Shown here piece after piece: positions 25,360-33,498 of a stretch of DNA of 64,000 bases. Both the position numbers and the translations under genes were made by a program. This DNA comes from Gynurincola endophyticus (GTDB lineage Bacteria > Bacteroidota > Bacteroidia > Chitinophagales > Chitinophagaceae), in the NCBI RefSeq assembly GCF_003991195.1, contig NZ_RCWL01000008.1, positions 124,599 through 188,598 of the forward strand, written 5' to 3'. Each line of letters opens with the position of its first letter. Within the stretch, counting starts at the first letter, position 1. The notes beneath the pieces are model-generated. The model did not search any database. It had not been told where the DNA came from and saw only the letters and a list, made by a program, of their open reading frames with translations.

Positions 25360-25857
25360 TTAACTTACGTGTTTGCTAACGATTTTTGCTAAGTCAAACA
25401 TAGAGATCTGATCTTTACCGAAGATGCCTTTTAATTTAGCATCAGCATTGATCATACGCTTGTTTTTCTTGTCTTGTAAACCGTTTTTCTTAATATAATC
25501 CCAGATTTTCTTAACGATCTCTGTTCTTGGTAATGCTTTAGAACCTATTACTTCTGCTAATTCAGCACTTGGAGTAAGAGGAGCCATGAAAGCTGCATTA
25601 GGCTTTCTGGCACTTTTCTTTTTAGCAGGTTTAGCTGCTTTTTTAGGAGCCGCTTTTTTCACAGCTTTCTTAGGAGCTGCTGCTTTTTTAGCTGCTTTCT
25701 TAGGAGCTGCTTTTTTTACTGCTTTTTTAGGAGCTGCTGCTTTTTTAGCCGCTTTCTTAGGAGCTGCTTTTTTTGCTGCTTTCTTTGGAGCTGCCTTTTT
25801 AGGCGCCGCTTTTTTAGCTGCTTTTTTTGGCGCTGCTTTCTTAGCTGCTTTTGCCAT
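25360..25857 (-). CDS. Histone-H1-like (Ala/Lys-rich) protein with C-terminal SWIB domain
   Basis: A 165-residue basic protein. Residues 1-85 or so are imperfect repeats of AAKKAAPKK type, like the tails of bacterial histone-H1-like proteins and eukaryotic H1, expected to bind DNA non-specifically. Residues from about 95 onward form a SWIB/MDM2-type domain (APLTPSAELAEVIGS, RTEIVKKIWDYIKKNGLQD, DQISMFDLAKIVSKHV). Such fusions are known from Bacteroidota and chlamydiae and are thought to act in nucleoid organisation. The frame is open to 25950, but the ATG at 25857 is preferred because a TAATTTTG promoter lies at 25893-25900, downstream of the longer start. Confidence 0.88.
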   Translation of the reverse strand: MAKAAKKAAPKKAAKKAAPKKAAPKKAAKKAAPKKAAKKAAAPKKAVKKAAPKKAAKKAAAPKKAVKKAAPKKAAKPAKKKSARKPNAAFMAPLTPSAELAEVIGSKALPRTEIVKKIWDYIKKNGLQDKKNKRMINADAKLKGIFGKDQISMFDLAKIVSKHVS

Positions 25858-25892
25858 AATTGAAGAATTTAATTGGTTAGAAATAGTATCTA

Positions 25893-25900
25893 CAAAATTA
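25893..25900 (-). promoter_or_regulatory. Bacteroidota -7 promoter element (TAATTTTG, minus strand)
   Basis: TAnnTTTG match 36 bases before the SWIB-gene ATG at 25857. It helps decide that start. Confidence 0.5.
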
Positions 25901-25950
25901 TAATTAAATATATCAATGAACGATGTAAATATAGTTAGTTCATTTGACAA

Positions 25951-26481
25951 ATAAAGCTACAAAAAGAAATTTCATATTTCAATGATTTAATACACATTTC
26001 TTTCACATTTTTTTCATTTTCTTTCCCAATGGATTCCCTAAGGAAAAGTTGTGCTTTCTTTAATGCTTTTACTTAGTGTTCAATATCAATGTTTTAATTG
26101 TTTTGATATAATTGCTAAAACGTTTTAGTATATCGTACAAAAACTTATGATGATGAACGTTTAGTTGTTTATAAATTCTTTATTCTTTATCATTTTTCGG
26201 ACCAATTTTCTTTATTGAGGTTATCCGTAAGAGATATTCATGATGATTGTTACTGTTTCTTGTCATGAAATATACTTCTTAAGTACCTTTTTTATTGTAA
26301 CCAAACAGGCCGGTAATGAGTTTTATCTATAAGGGTGGTGGAACTGTAATAGTGAGAATGCAGTACTGATAGTGAATTCGTTTAAAGTAATGACAGGGTA
26401 ATTGATGTGGATAGATTATCTAACATGTGTAAGAGTGGTACGATAGAGGGATATATATTATAACTTCTTTCTTTTGCTGCT
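25951..26481. other. 530-base AT-rich gap without a recognisable gene
   Basis: No frame with coding character, no RNA gene I recognise and no IS remnant. Only weak palindromes such as TTCATGA ... TCATGAA (about 26237-26270) are visible. It separates the SWIB gene promoter side from the terminator at 26482. Confidence 0.5.
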
Positions 26482-26520
26482 AAAAAAGACCTGTCCTGGC
26501 TCAATAAGAGTGAACAGGTC
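26482..26520 (-). terminator. Rho-independent terminator of the beta-barrel gene
   Basis: Stem GACCTGT / ACAGGTC around a 19-base loop, followed on the minus strand by six T. It lies 36 bases after the stop at 26556. Confidence 0.8.
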
Positions 26521-26555
26521 AATGTATTCAGAGCTGATCTTCTGTTAGCTGCGCC

Positions 26556-27239
26556 TTAGTCAAACTTGTAATGTCTTACTTTGGCCAGGGTTGCCTTTAG
26601 CCCTAAATTAATGCCGTATCTACCGGTGCTATTATGATTACTTTCATAGACCACACCGTTAAAACCGGCCCGGGTAATTTTTCCTAAGCTGATATTACTT
26701 CTTACATAAAAGCTTACTTTTTCGGAACAGATTATCTCTGCTTCCACCAGTGCCTCTGAGAAAGCTTTTTTGATCATAGTACCGCTATTATCGCCCATTT
26801 GACCAACAAAAAGACTTTTTCTTAAAGTAGGGGTCTGGTTGATGGTAAGGGCCAGTTGATGCCCTGCAGAAAAGTTGAATCTGGATGTATGATAGGTAAC
26901 AAAAGTCGGAAGTAATAATTGTCTGATATAATATCTGGCATTGCCGTATTCAACATTGTTTCTCTTCAGTTCCCACTTAATGATATGTGACCCATAAGCA
27001 ATTTCCTGAGCAACCGATATCTTTTCATTCAGATAATACCGGCCATAAACGCCCCCCTGAAAATTGAGCGGGTTTTTAGCGGTTCTGGTATACATCGGGT
27101 GCATGTCAATGAAATCATCTGATGGCATATAATACTTAGTACCGGCGAATGTAATACCTATGTCAAAGTTTTGGCTATAAGCCTTTTCTGTAAAAATGAG
27201 TATTAAAAGGGTCAGTCCAATAATGGCTTTTCTGATCAT
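26556..27239 (-). CDS. Outer-membrane beta-barrel protein, porin-like
   Basis: A 227-residue exported protein: signal peptide IIGLTLLILIFTEKAYSQ, then alternating hydrophobic strands with many Tyr/Phe (NFQGGVYGRYYLNEKISVAQEIAYGSH and FNFSAGHQLALTINQ), and glycine-rich turns. The pattern fits the OMP_b-brl group of small eight-stranded barrels common in Bacteroidota. Length is normal. There is no sign of a substrate. It has its own terminator and probably its own promoter in the 56-base gap to the DoxX-like gene. Confidence 0.7.
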   Translation of the reverse strand: MIRKAIIGLTLLILIFTEKAYSQNFDIGITFAGTKYYMPSDDFIDMHPMYTRTAKNPLNFQGGVYGRYYLNEKISVAQEIAYGSHIIKWELKRNNVEYGNARYYIRQLLLPTFVTYHTSRFNFSAGHQLALTINQTPTLRKSLFVGQMGDNSGTMIKKAFSEALVEAEIICSEKVSFYVRSNISLGKITRAGFNGVVYESNHNSTGRYGINLGLKATLAKVRHYKFD

Positions 27240-27295
27240 TAGAATGGTTTAAGGTTAATTAAAGTGAAAATATATAAAAGAGAAAGTGAAGTATT

Positions 27296-27781
27296 TTATT
27301 GCCCGTTTTCTATCTTTTTTAATGGTAAAGGATTCCATCTGTATATAAAATAACACCAGGCAATCCAGAATAACTGAAGGGGTATTCTAAACCACAGGTA
27401 AACCGGTCCGTCACCACTATAGTCGGCCTGTACATAATTTACATAATATATAGATGCATATATATTTACCGGCAGGGTGAGTGCTAAATACACCATACAG
27501 ATTCTTGCGGCAATTTTTCTTCTGTGGGGTAAAAAGAAACTATAAGCCAGCATCAGTTCATAAATACCGGTTAAAAGTACGATTGGTTTTTTGAAAGGTA
27601 CCCATGCCGGAAGCATCAGTTGCATTCCTTCTGCGTACATAAAATGGCCGGCGGCGGCCATCACCAGCATTGCCCCCATCGCTACACTCGCAGCTCTGTA
27701 GTAATACCACCCGTGATACTTTACTTTCAATACGAGCAGGAACAGTAGAAATACACTTAACTGGGTAATGAGTAAAGCCAT
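27296..27781 (-). CDS. DoxX-like family membrane protein
   Basis: A 161-residue membrane protein with four hydrophobic helices. The block AAGHFMYAEGMQLMLPAWVPFKKPIVLLTGIYELMLA (about 43-80) matches the DoxX pattern of helix, P-W-P loop, then G-x-x-E in the next helix. DoxX-like proteins are linked to quinone or thiol redox chemistry in a few cases, but no function is established for this branch. It starts 16 bases after the end of the EamA gene on the same strand, so the two probably form an operon. Confidence 0.75.
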   Translation of the reverse strand: MALLITQLSVFLLFLLVLKVKYHGWYYYRAASVAMGAMLVMAAAGHFMYAEGMQLMLPAWVPFKKPIVLLTGIYELMLAYSFFLPHRRKIAARICMVYLALTLPVNIYASIYYVNYVQADYSGDGPVYLWFRIPLQLFWIAWCYFIYRWNPLPLKKIENGQ

Positions 27782-27797
27782 AGGTTATATTTATTGA

Positions 27798-28718
27798 TTA
27801 TTTCATTTTCCATCCTAATACCAGCACACCGGCTACCACCAAAGCCGTACCGATGAGCTGTTCGGCAAAAATCGGTTCACCTAATACATAATGTGCTTGT
27901 AGTATTGTGCTTACGGGGCCGATACTACTCACAATAGCGGCATTATTACTACCGATTTTTTTCATTCCCAGTGAAATCAGGAATGTTGGGATGACAGTGC
28001 CTATTACGGCTAAAATTAATCCATATTTCCATGTAATAGCCGGTGCCTGCAATAAACTGTAGTCGCCCCTGATAAGATAATGAAGAAATATTCCTCCGGT
28101 AGCAATTAAAATCGAATAAGCAGTAAACCTTCCCGCGCCCATTATTGGTATCATCCGCCCGTTTCCCACCAGATAAAACGCATAGGTAACCGCACACAGA
28201 AATACCAATAAACTGCCCAGATAAAAATATGGATTGCCTGCATCTATATAAACTTCACCAAAAAAAGCCAGTCCGATTCCGAAATAAGTTAGTACCAAAG
28301 CCCAGCGTTGATGTGCCAGAACCTTTTGTTTGAAGAGAGTTGCATTTAGTAATACGGCAAAACTTGGATACAGAAACAGAATCAAACGCTCCAGTCCTGC
28401 AGAAATATACTGTAAACCTAAAAAATCAAATAAACTACTCAGGTAATAGCCACATATACCATAAAAGAATAAAAGAGCATATTGACGACGGTTCATTTTC
28501 AACGGTGGCGACTTCCTGGAAATCCACCAGGCGGCAATGAAGTAAAAAGGGCTGGCAAATAACATTCGCAGCGTTAGCAGGCTGAGCGCATCCGTAGATG
28601 TGTCTCTGAATGTCAGTTTAACAATAATAGCTTTGGTAGAGAACAATATTGCACCGGTCAGGGTGATAAAAATGCCTGCAATAAATTCCTTTCTGGCGTT
28701 AATAGGGAGTTGAGTCAT
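27798..28718 (-). CDS. EamA/DMT-superfamily transporter
   Basis: A ten-helix membrane protein of about 306 residues with two EamA repeats (first about 14-145, second about 160-300). Typical segments are GAILFSTKAIIVKLTFRD at the start of repeat one and IVSSIGPVSTILQAHYVLGEPIFAEQLIGTALVVAGVLVLG at the end of repeat two. The substrate is unknown; relatives export amino acids or metabolites. I chose the ATG at 28718: the longer frame to 28766 would run through the terminator at 28741-28790. It leads a two-gene operon with the DoxX-like gene. Confidence 0.82.
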   Translation of the reverse strand: MTQLPINARKEFIAGIFITLTGAILFSTKAIIVKLTFRDTSTDALSLLTLRMLFASPFYFIAAWWISRKSPPLKMNRRQYALLFFYGICGYYLSSLFDFLGLQYISAGLERLILFLYPSFAVLLNATLFKQKVLAHQRWALVLTYFGIGLAFFGEVYIDAGNPYFYLGSLLVFLCAVTYAFYLVGNGRMIPIMGAGRFTAYSILIATGGIFLHYLIRGDYSLLQAPAITWKYGLILAVIGTVIPTFLISLGMKKIGSNNAAIVSSIGPVSTILQAHYVLGEPIFAEQLIGTALVVAGVLVLGWKMK

Positions 28719-28740
28719 AATAAAAAGACTGTCCCAAAAG

Positions 28741-28790
28741 TAAAATAAAATCCCCTTATTGTTCAATTTTAAACTGAAGAATAAGGGGAT
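28741..28790 (-). terminator. Terminator of dapD
   Basis: Perfect stem ATCCCCTTATT / AATAAGGGGAT with a 19-base loop. A T-rich stretch follows on the minus strand, 38 bases after the dapD stop. Confidence 0.85.
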
Positions 28791-28827
28791 AATGATAGCT
28801 GCTCCGAACAGTAAGCAACTGTTATTA

Positions 28828-29643
28828 TTAAACGCTTACATTAAAGTCGCGTAAAGCATCATTCAGGCTTGTTTTCAGATCAGTACTAGGTTTTCTCTGA
28901 CCAATGATCAGCGCACATGACACCTGATATTCTCCTGCAGGAAATTTTTTAGTGTAAGATCCCGGAATTACTACACTTCTTGCCGGAATTCTACCTTTAT
29001 ACTCTACCGGCTCTGTACCACTCACGTCAATGATTTTAGTGCTTTGTGTCAATACTACGTTTGCGCCTAAAACCGCTTCTTTTTCAACGATAACGCCTTC
29101 TACTACAATACAACGGCTTCCGATAAAACAACCGTCTTCAATAATTACCGGAGCAGCCTGTAACGGTTCTAATACACCTCCAATACCCACACCACCACTC
29201 AGGTGTACGTTTTTTCCAATCTGCGCACAGCTACCGACAGTTGCCCAGGTATCTACCATTGAACCTTCGTCAACAAAAGCACCGATATTTACGTATGAAG
29301 GCATTAATACCACATTTTTGCCTACGAATGCACCATATCTTGCTGTTGCCGGAGGAACTGCCCTAACCCCCAAGTCTTTATAGTTGTCTTTCAATAACAT
29401 TTTGTCATAGAACTCAAACGGACCAGTCGTCCAGGTTTGCATTCCCTGAATACCAAAATATAATAATATAGCTTGTTTAACCCATTCGTTAACAACCCAA
29501 CCGTTCTCTGTAGGAGAGGCCACTCTCAATCGCCCTTTATCCACTTCTTCAATTACCGCTCTCACATCATCAGCAAAAGATTGCTCTTTTAATAATTCTC
29601 TGTTTTCCCATATTTGTTGAATGGAACTCTGTAAAGTCGACAT
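28828..29643 (-). CDS. dapD: 2,3,4,5-tetrahydropyridine-2,6-dicarboxylate N-succinyltransferase
   Basis: A 271-residue trimeric succinyltransferase of the lysine and meso-diaminopimelate pathway; it succinylates tetrahydrodipicolinate using succinyl-CoA. The left-handed beta-helix hexapeptide repeats run through about 110-210 (GAFVDEGSMVDTWATVGSCAQIGKNV and so on), and IPARSVVIPGSYTKKFPAGEYQVSCALIIGQR is the conserved C-terminal part. Length is standard. It is monocistronic, with a -7 promoter element 17 bases before the ATG and a terminator behind it. Confidence 0.96.
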   Translation of the reverse strand: MSTLQSSIQQIWENRELLKEQSFADDVRAVIEEVDKGRLRVASPTENGWVVNEWVKQAILLYFGIQGMQTWTTGPFEFYDKMLLKDNYKDLGVRAVPPATARYGAFVGKNVVLMPSYVNIGAFVDEGSMVDTWATVGSCAQIGKNVHLSGGVGIGGVLEPLQAAPVIIEDGCFIGSRCIVVEGVIVEKEAVLGANVVLTQSTKIIDVSGTEPVEYKGRIPARSVVIPGSYTKKFPAGEYQVSCALIIGQRKPSTDLKTSLNDALRDFNVSV

Positions 29644-29659
29644 ATTCTTCTATTTTTTA

Positions 29660-29667
29660 CAAACTTA
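29660..29667 (-). promoter_or_regulatory. Bacteroidota -7 promoter element (TAAGTTTG, minus strand) for dapD
   Basis: TAnnTTTG match with its last base 17 bases from the dapD ATG, giving a leader of roughly ten bases. Confidence 0.55.
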
Positions 29668-29739
29668 ACGCCTAAATTTCAAAAATGAATCATCCCTCAC
29701 TGCAAATACCTGCAAATTTTAAATGCGCTTTTTTCGATG

Positions 29740-29747
29740 TACCTTTG
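29740..29747 (+). promoter_or_regulatory. Bacteroidota -7 promoter element (TACCTTTG) before Sua5/YrdC
   Basis: TAnnTTTG followed by C, ending only five bases before the ATG at 29752. A normal start site would fall on or beside the start codon, so the mRNA may be leaderless. It also rules out the upstream start at 29737, which lies before the promoter element. Confidence 0.6.
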
Positions 29748-29751
29748 CGTC

Positions 29752-30318
29752 ATGGAATTTCAACAAGATGTGGAAGCTGCTTTAGCTACTTTGCACAATG
29801 GCGGATTGATTTTGTATCCAACCGATACCATCTGGGGAATCGGCTGTGACGCCACCAATCCTGTAGCAGTTGAAAAAATCTATCAACTGAAACAAAGAGC
29901 CAATGAAAAAGCAATGATTGTGCTGGTAGCTGACGCACGCGATTTGCTCCGGTATGTGGCAAGTGTTGACCTGGCCATTTTTGATTATCTCGAGTCTGTT
30001 CAGAAACCTACTACCGTTATTTATGACGGCGCTATCGGGCTCGCCGATAATTTATTAGCCGAAGACGGTTCTGTTGGCATCAGAGTAGTAGAAGAACCTT
30101 TTTTAAAACATCTGATAAAAAGGTTCCGGAAACCGATTGTTTCTACTTCGGCAAATGTTAGTGGTGAACCTTCACCGGCTAATTTTAATGAAGTAGGGCA
30201 GGAGATAAAATCTGGCGTTGATTATATTGTTGAATACAGACAAGCCGATTTAACACCGGCTACTCCTTCAGCTGTTGTAAAGTGGTCGCAAGAAGGAGTA
30301 ATTGTTTTAAGACCCTAA
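29752..30318 (+). CDS. Threonylcarbamoyl-AMP synthase (Sua5/YciO/YrdC family)
   Basis: A 188-residue YrdC-domain protein that makes threonylcarbamoyl-AMP from threonine, bicarbonate and ATP for the t6A37 modification of ANN-decoding tRNAs. The diagnostic block is ILYPTDTIWGIGCDATNPVAVEKIYQLKQR (about 21-50), followed by PTTVIYDG, GIRVVEEPF and PIVSTSANVSGEP. It lacks the C-terminal Sua5 extension, so it is the short TsaC/YrdC form. Downstream, a glycosyltransferase (10 bases away) and a CCA/poly(A) polymerase lie on the same strand and may share the transcript. Confidence 0.93.
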   Translation: MEFQQDVEAALATLHNGGLILYPTDTIWGIGCDATNPVAVEKIYQLKQRANEKAMIVLVADARDLLRYVASVDLAIFDYLESVQKPTTVIYDGAIGLADNLLAEDGSVGIRVVEEPFLKHLIKRFRKPIVSTSANVSGEPSPANFNEVGQEIKSGVDYIVEYRQADLTPATPSAVVKWSQEGVIVLRP

Positions 30319-30328
30319 AATTCGAGGT

Positions 30329-31354
30329 TTGAAAAGAATTCTGGTAATACAAACGGCTTTTATAGGCGATGTGGTGTTAGCAACGGGCATGGTGGAACAA
30401 TTGCACCAATGGTACCCCGGGGCAGATATTGATTTTTTATTGAGAAAAGGGAATGAAGGATTGCTGAAGAATCATCCGTTTGTCGGAAATGTACTGATTT
30501 GGGATAAGAAAAACGGAAAGTATGGTGATTTATATCGCCTGCTGAAAATTATCCGTGCAAATCGTTATGATTTAGTGGTAAATGTACAAAGATTTGCCGC
30601 AACGGGTTTACTGACGGCTTTGTCCGGTTCGGCAACCACTATCGGATTTAATAAAAATCCTTTCAGCAGATTTTTTACACATCGGATTCAACATGTAGTA
30701 CAGCAGCAAAATGGGGAAACTTTGCATGAAGTAGATCGCAATCTTGCATTGATTAAGCCTTTGCAGCCTGATCCTTCAGCGCCGCTCAAAGCCTTAAAAC
30801 CAAGGTTATACCCTTCTATAGAAGATACGGAAAAAATCCGGCATTACCAAATAATACCTTATATAACTATTTCACCCGCTTCTATCTGGTTTACCAAAAT
30901 GTTTCCGGTTGAAAAGTGGGTTGAACTGATTCAGCAGATCCCTGCTCAATACCGAATTTATTTACTGGGAGGGCCTGCAGATAAAACATTGGCTGAAAAA
31001 ATCATTGCCCTGACTCAACGTAATGAAATCGTGACTCTGTGCGGGCAACTGAGTTTTCTTCAGTCGGCAGCATTGATGAAAACAGCGGTGATGAATTATG
31101 TAAACGATTCAGCCCCGATGCATTTCGCTTCTTCTGTAAATGCGCCTGTAACAGCTGTTTATTGCAGCACTTTACCCGGTTTCGGGTTCGGACCATTGTC
31201 TGACCAATCAACCGTTGTAGAAACAAAAGTAGCATTACATTGCCGCCCCTGTGGATTACACGGACATGCAAAATGCCCTGAAAATCATTTTAAATGTGCT
31301 TATACAATTGCTGTCAGTGATTTACTGAAGCCGATTGGTGAAAAGATAAAATAA
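30329..31354 (+). CDS. Glycosyltransferase family 9 (heptosyltransferase-like)
   Basis: A 341-residue GT-B glycosyltransferase of the ADP-heptose:LPS heptosyltransferase family. The start is TTG at 30329, giving KRILVIQTAFIGDVVLATGMVEQL, the family's N-terminal motif with the catalytic Asp in IGDVV. The C-terminal donor-binding half has SPASIWFTKMFPVEKWVELI, YLLGGPADK, and MNYVNDSAPMHFASSVNAPVTAVYCST, which are the other GT9 blocks. A Cys-rich tail (HCRPCGLHGHAKCPENHFKC) is also usual. It presumably adds a sugar to lipopolysaccharide core or another envelope glycan. It starts 10 bases after the YrdC gene. Confidence 0.9.
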   Translation: MKRILVIQTAFIGDVVLATGMVEQLHQWYPGADIDFLLRKGNEGLLKNHPFVGNVLIWDKKNGKYGDLYRLLKIIRANRYDLVVNVQRFAATGLLTALSGSATTIGFNKNPFSRFFTHRIQHVVQQQNGETLHEVDRNLALIKPLQPDPSAPLKALKPRLYPSIEDTEKIRHYQIIPYITISPASIWFTKMFPVEKWVELIQQIPAQYRIYLLGGPADKTLAEKIIALTQRNEIVTLCGQLSFLQSAALMKTAVMNYVNDSAPMHFASSVNAPVTAVYCSTLPGFGFGPLSDQSTVVETKVALHCRPCGLHGHAKCPENHFKCAYTIAVSDLLKPIGEKIK

Positions 31355-31375
31355 TATTTGAATTACCTTTATTGC

Positions 31376-32821
31376 ATGGATATACAATGTTCGGAGAAAG
31401 AGTTGTTTGTGTTTAAAAAGATTGCAAGAGCAGCCGGTGAAATTGGTTGCCCTTCTTTTGTGATTGGCGGCTTTGTGAGAGACAAGATATTAAACCGGGC
31501 TACCAAAGATGCCGATATTGTATGTGTGGGTGATGGAATTGAGCTGGCGAATAAAGTAGCCGATCTTTTTCAACCCCGTCCTTTTGTAGCGGTTTACAAA
31601 AATTTCGGAACAGCACAGATACGACTGAAAAATTTCTTTTCAGAAGAAGGTGACGAAGACTGGGAAATCGAATTCGTCGGAGCCAGAAAAGAATCTTACC
31701 GCGAACAATCCAGAAACCCTTCAGTAAGCCCCGGTACATTGGAAGATGACCAGTTACGACGCGATTTTACCATTAATGCACTGGCGATAAGTCTGAATGC
31801 ACACGACTACGGAAAGCTGATTGACCCTTTTGAAGGACTGGCTGATCTGGAGCGTAAAATTATCCGTACGCCACTTGCGCCCGGTACAACATTCAGTGAT
31901 GACCCTTTACGTATGATGCGCGCTATCCGTTTTGCGTCTCAACTTCAATTTGAAATAGAACCGGCTACTTTCGAAGGTATCCGGCAAATGGCTCACAGAA
32001 TTGAAATTATTTCTCAGGAGCGAATTACGGTGGAATTGAATAAAATTCTGGCCAGTGAAAAACCATCTATCGGATTTGATCTTTTGCTGAAATCAGGTTT
32101 ACTTGAAAAAATTTTTCCGGCAATGATCGACCTGCTGGGTGCGGAATATATTGACGGTAAAGGACATAAAGATAATTTTTACCATACGCTGCAAGTGATC
32201 GACAATATTGCAGAGCATACCGATGACCTTTGGTTGAGATGGGCTGCTTTATTGCATGATATTGGTAAACCTGCTACCAAAAAGTTTGAACAGGGACATG
32301 GCTGGACGTTCCACGGCCACGAAGTGGTAGGAGCCAAGATGGTTCCTAAAATTTTCAGTAAGCTGAAATTGCCCATGAGCGAAAAAATGCGCTTTGTAAA
32401 GAAACTGGTGAACTTACATTTACGTCCTATTTCATTAACCAAAGAAAATATTACAGATTCAGCTATCCGCCGCTTACTTTTTGATGCCGGAGATGATATA
32501 GAGGCATTAATGTTATTGTGTGAAGCAGACATTACATCGAAAAATAAGTATAAGGTAAAGAAATACTTAGACAACTTTCATCTGGTACGTGAACGCCTGA
32601 AAGAGGTAGAGGAAAAAGACAAAATACGAAACTGGCAACCACCGATAACCGGCGAAATGATCATGAAAATATTTCAATTGGCACCGGGAAAAGTGGTAGG
32701 AGATTTGAAAAATATGATCAGAGAGGCTATTCTCGACGGGCAAATTGCCAACGACTACGATGCTGCTTATCAATACATGGTAGAATGTGCTGCAAAAATG
32801 GGGCTTACACCAGTGGAATGA
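31376..32821 (+). CDS. CCA tRNA nucleotidyltransferase / poly(A) polymerase with HD domain
   Basis: A 481-residue class II nucleotidyltransferase. The head motif GGFVRD (31-36) and the catalytic DAD (45-47) in TKDADIVCVGD are intact. The tRNA-NT/PAP RNA-binding domain includes RRDFTINALAIS and DDPLRMMRAIRFASQL. An HD metal-dependent domain follows (WAALLHDIGKPATK, near 300), common in bacterial CCA enzymes. It repairs or adds the CCA end of tRNA, or adds poly(A); the two activities cannot be separated by eye. The frame is open to 31358, but the first ATG is at 31376. Confidence 0.92.
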   Translation: MDIQCSEKELFVFKKIARAAGEIGCPSFVIGGFVRDKILNRATKDADIVCVGDGIELANKVADLFQPRPFVAVYKNFGTAQIRLKNFFSEEGDEDWEIEFVGARKESYREQSRNPSVSPGTLEDDQLRRDFTINALAISLNAHDYGKLIDPFEGLADLERKIIRTPLAPGTTFSDDPLRMMRAIRFASQLQFEIEPATFEGIRQMAHRIEIISQERITVELNKILASEKPSIGFDLLLKSGLLEKIFPAMIDLLGAEYIDGKGHKDNFYHTLQVIDNIAEHTDDLWLRWAALLHDIGKPATKKFEQGHGWTFHGHEVVGAKMVPKIFSKLKLPMSEKMRFVKKLVNLHLRPISLTKENITDSAIRRLLFDAGDDIEALMLLCEADITSKNKYKVKKYLDNFHLVRERLKEVEEKDKIRNWQPPITGEMIMKIFQLAPGKVVGDLKNMIREAILDGQIANDYDAAYQYMVECAAKMGLTPVE

Positions 32822-32883
32822 TAGTTGTGCTATAAAATTTTTTATATTATTTTTGAATCCATCCATCAATTCAGAGATATATT

Positions 32884-33438
32884 ATGGCAGTATTAAAATT
32901 CAGGGTTTATTTTGAAGAAGATGATAGTGTTTATCGCGATGTAGCGATCAAACACAATCAAAACTTTGTTGACTTGCATAGAATCATTTTGAAAGCTTTC
33001 GAGTTCGACAATAAACATCAGGCAACCTTTTATCGTAGTAACGATAACTGGCAGAAAGGAAGAGAAATCTCTTTAGAAAAATATGATAAGTCTTATCAGG
33101 CTCCTCCTTTGTTGATGGATGAAACATTAATCGGTTCAGAAATTAAAGATCCGAATCAAAAATTTATCTATCAGTATGATTTCGTAAAAGGCTGGTCATT
33201 TTTGGTTGAATTGATCAGTGTTCAGAAAGAAGATTTTCAGAAGCTTGATTATCCTGTGGTTGTTCGTTCAGAAGGTATTCCTCCTTCTCAATACGGTACG
33301 AAAGGCAGCGGTCAGAAAAACGCTATTTCTGAAGTAGAAGAAAAGTATGACTTAACTGAAGGTGCTGATGGGTTTGGAGAGGAAGGAGATGAAGATTTAT
33401 TTGATGGAATGGCTGCTGAGGGAGAAGAAGAATTTTAA
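32884..33438 (+). CDS. Plasmid pRiA4b ORF-3-like family protein
   Basis: A 184-residue cytoplasmic protein. Residues 1-125 match the pRiA4b ORF-3 fold (FRVYFEEDDSVYRDVAIKHNQNFVDLHRIILKAFEFDNKHQATFYRS, then YQYDFVKGWSFLVELISVQ). The last 50 residues are strongly acidic (EEGDEDLFDGMAAEGEEEF), a tail not needed for the fold. No activity is known for the family despite its plasmid-derived name, and nothing nearby suggests a plasmid. It sits 60 bases upstream of miaA in the same direction. Confidence 0.8.
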   Translation: MAVLKFRVYFEEDDSVYRDVAIKHNQNFVDLHRIILKAFEFDNKHQATFYRSNDNWQKGREISLEKYDKSYQAPPLLMDETLIGSEIKDPNQKFIYQYDFVKGWSFLVELISVQKEDFQKLDYPVVVRSEGIPPSQYGTKGSGQKNAISEVEEKYDLTEGADGFGEEGDEDLFDGMAAEGEEEF

Positions 33439-33498
33439 TGACAATAATATTATAGATCATTGGCATCCGAATGAACCTCATTCGGATGTTTTGTTTAT

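Noticed and set aside
25640-25850. Regular direct repeats that look like a CRISPR array or tandem repeat locus
   Set aside because: They are the codons of the Ala/Lys-rich tail of the SWIB protein on the minus strand, with no spacers of equal length. The long plus-strand frame opposite is only its low-complexity mirror.
28719-28766. N-terminal extension of the EamA transporter
   Set aside because: The extension overlaps the dapD terminator hairpin. The ATG at 28718 is better placed.
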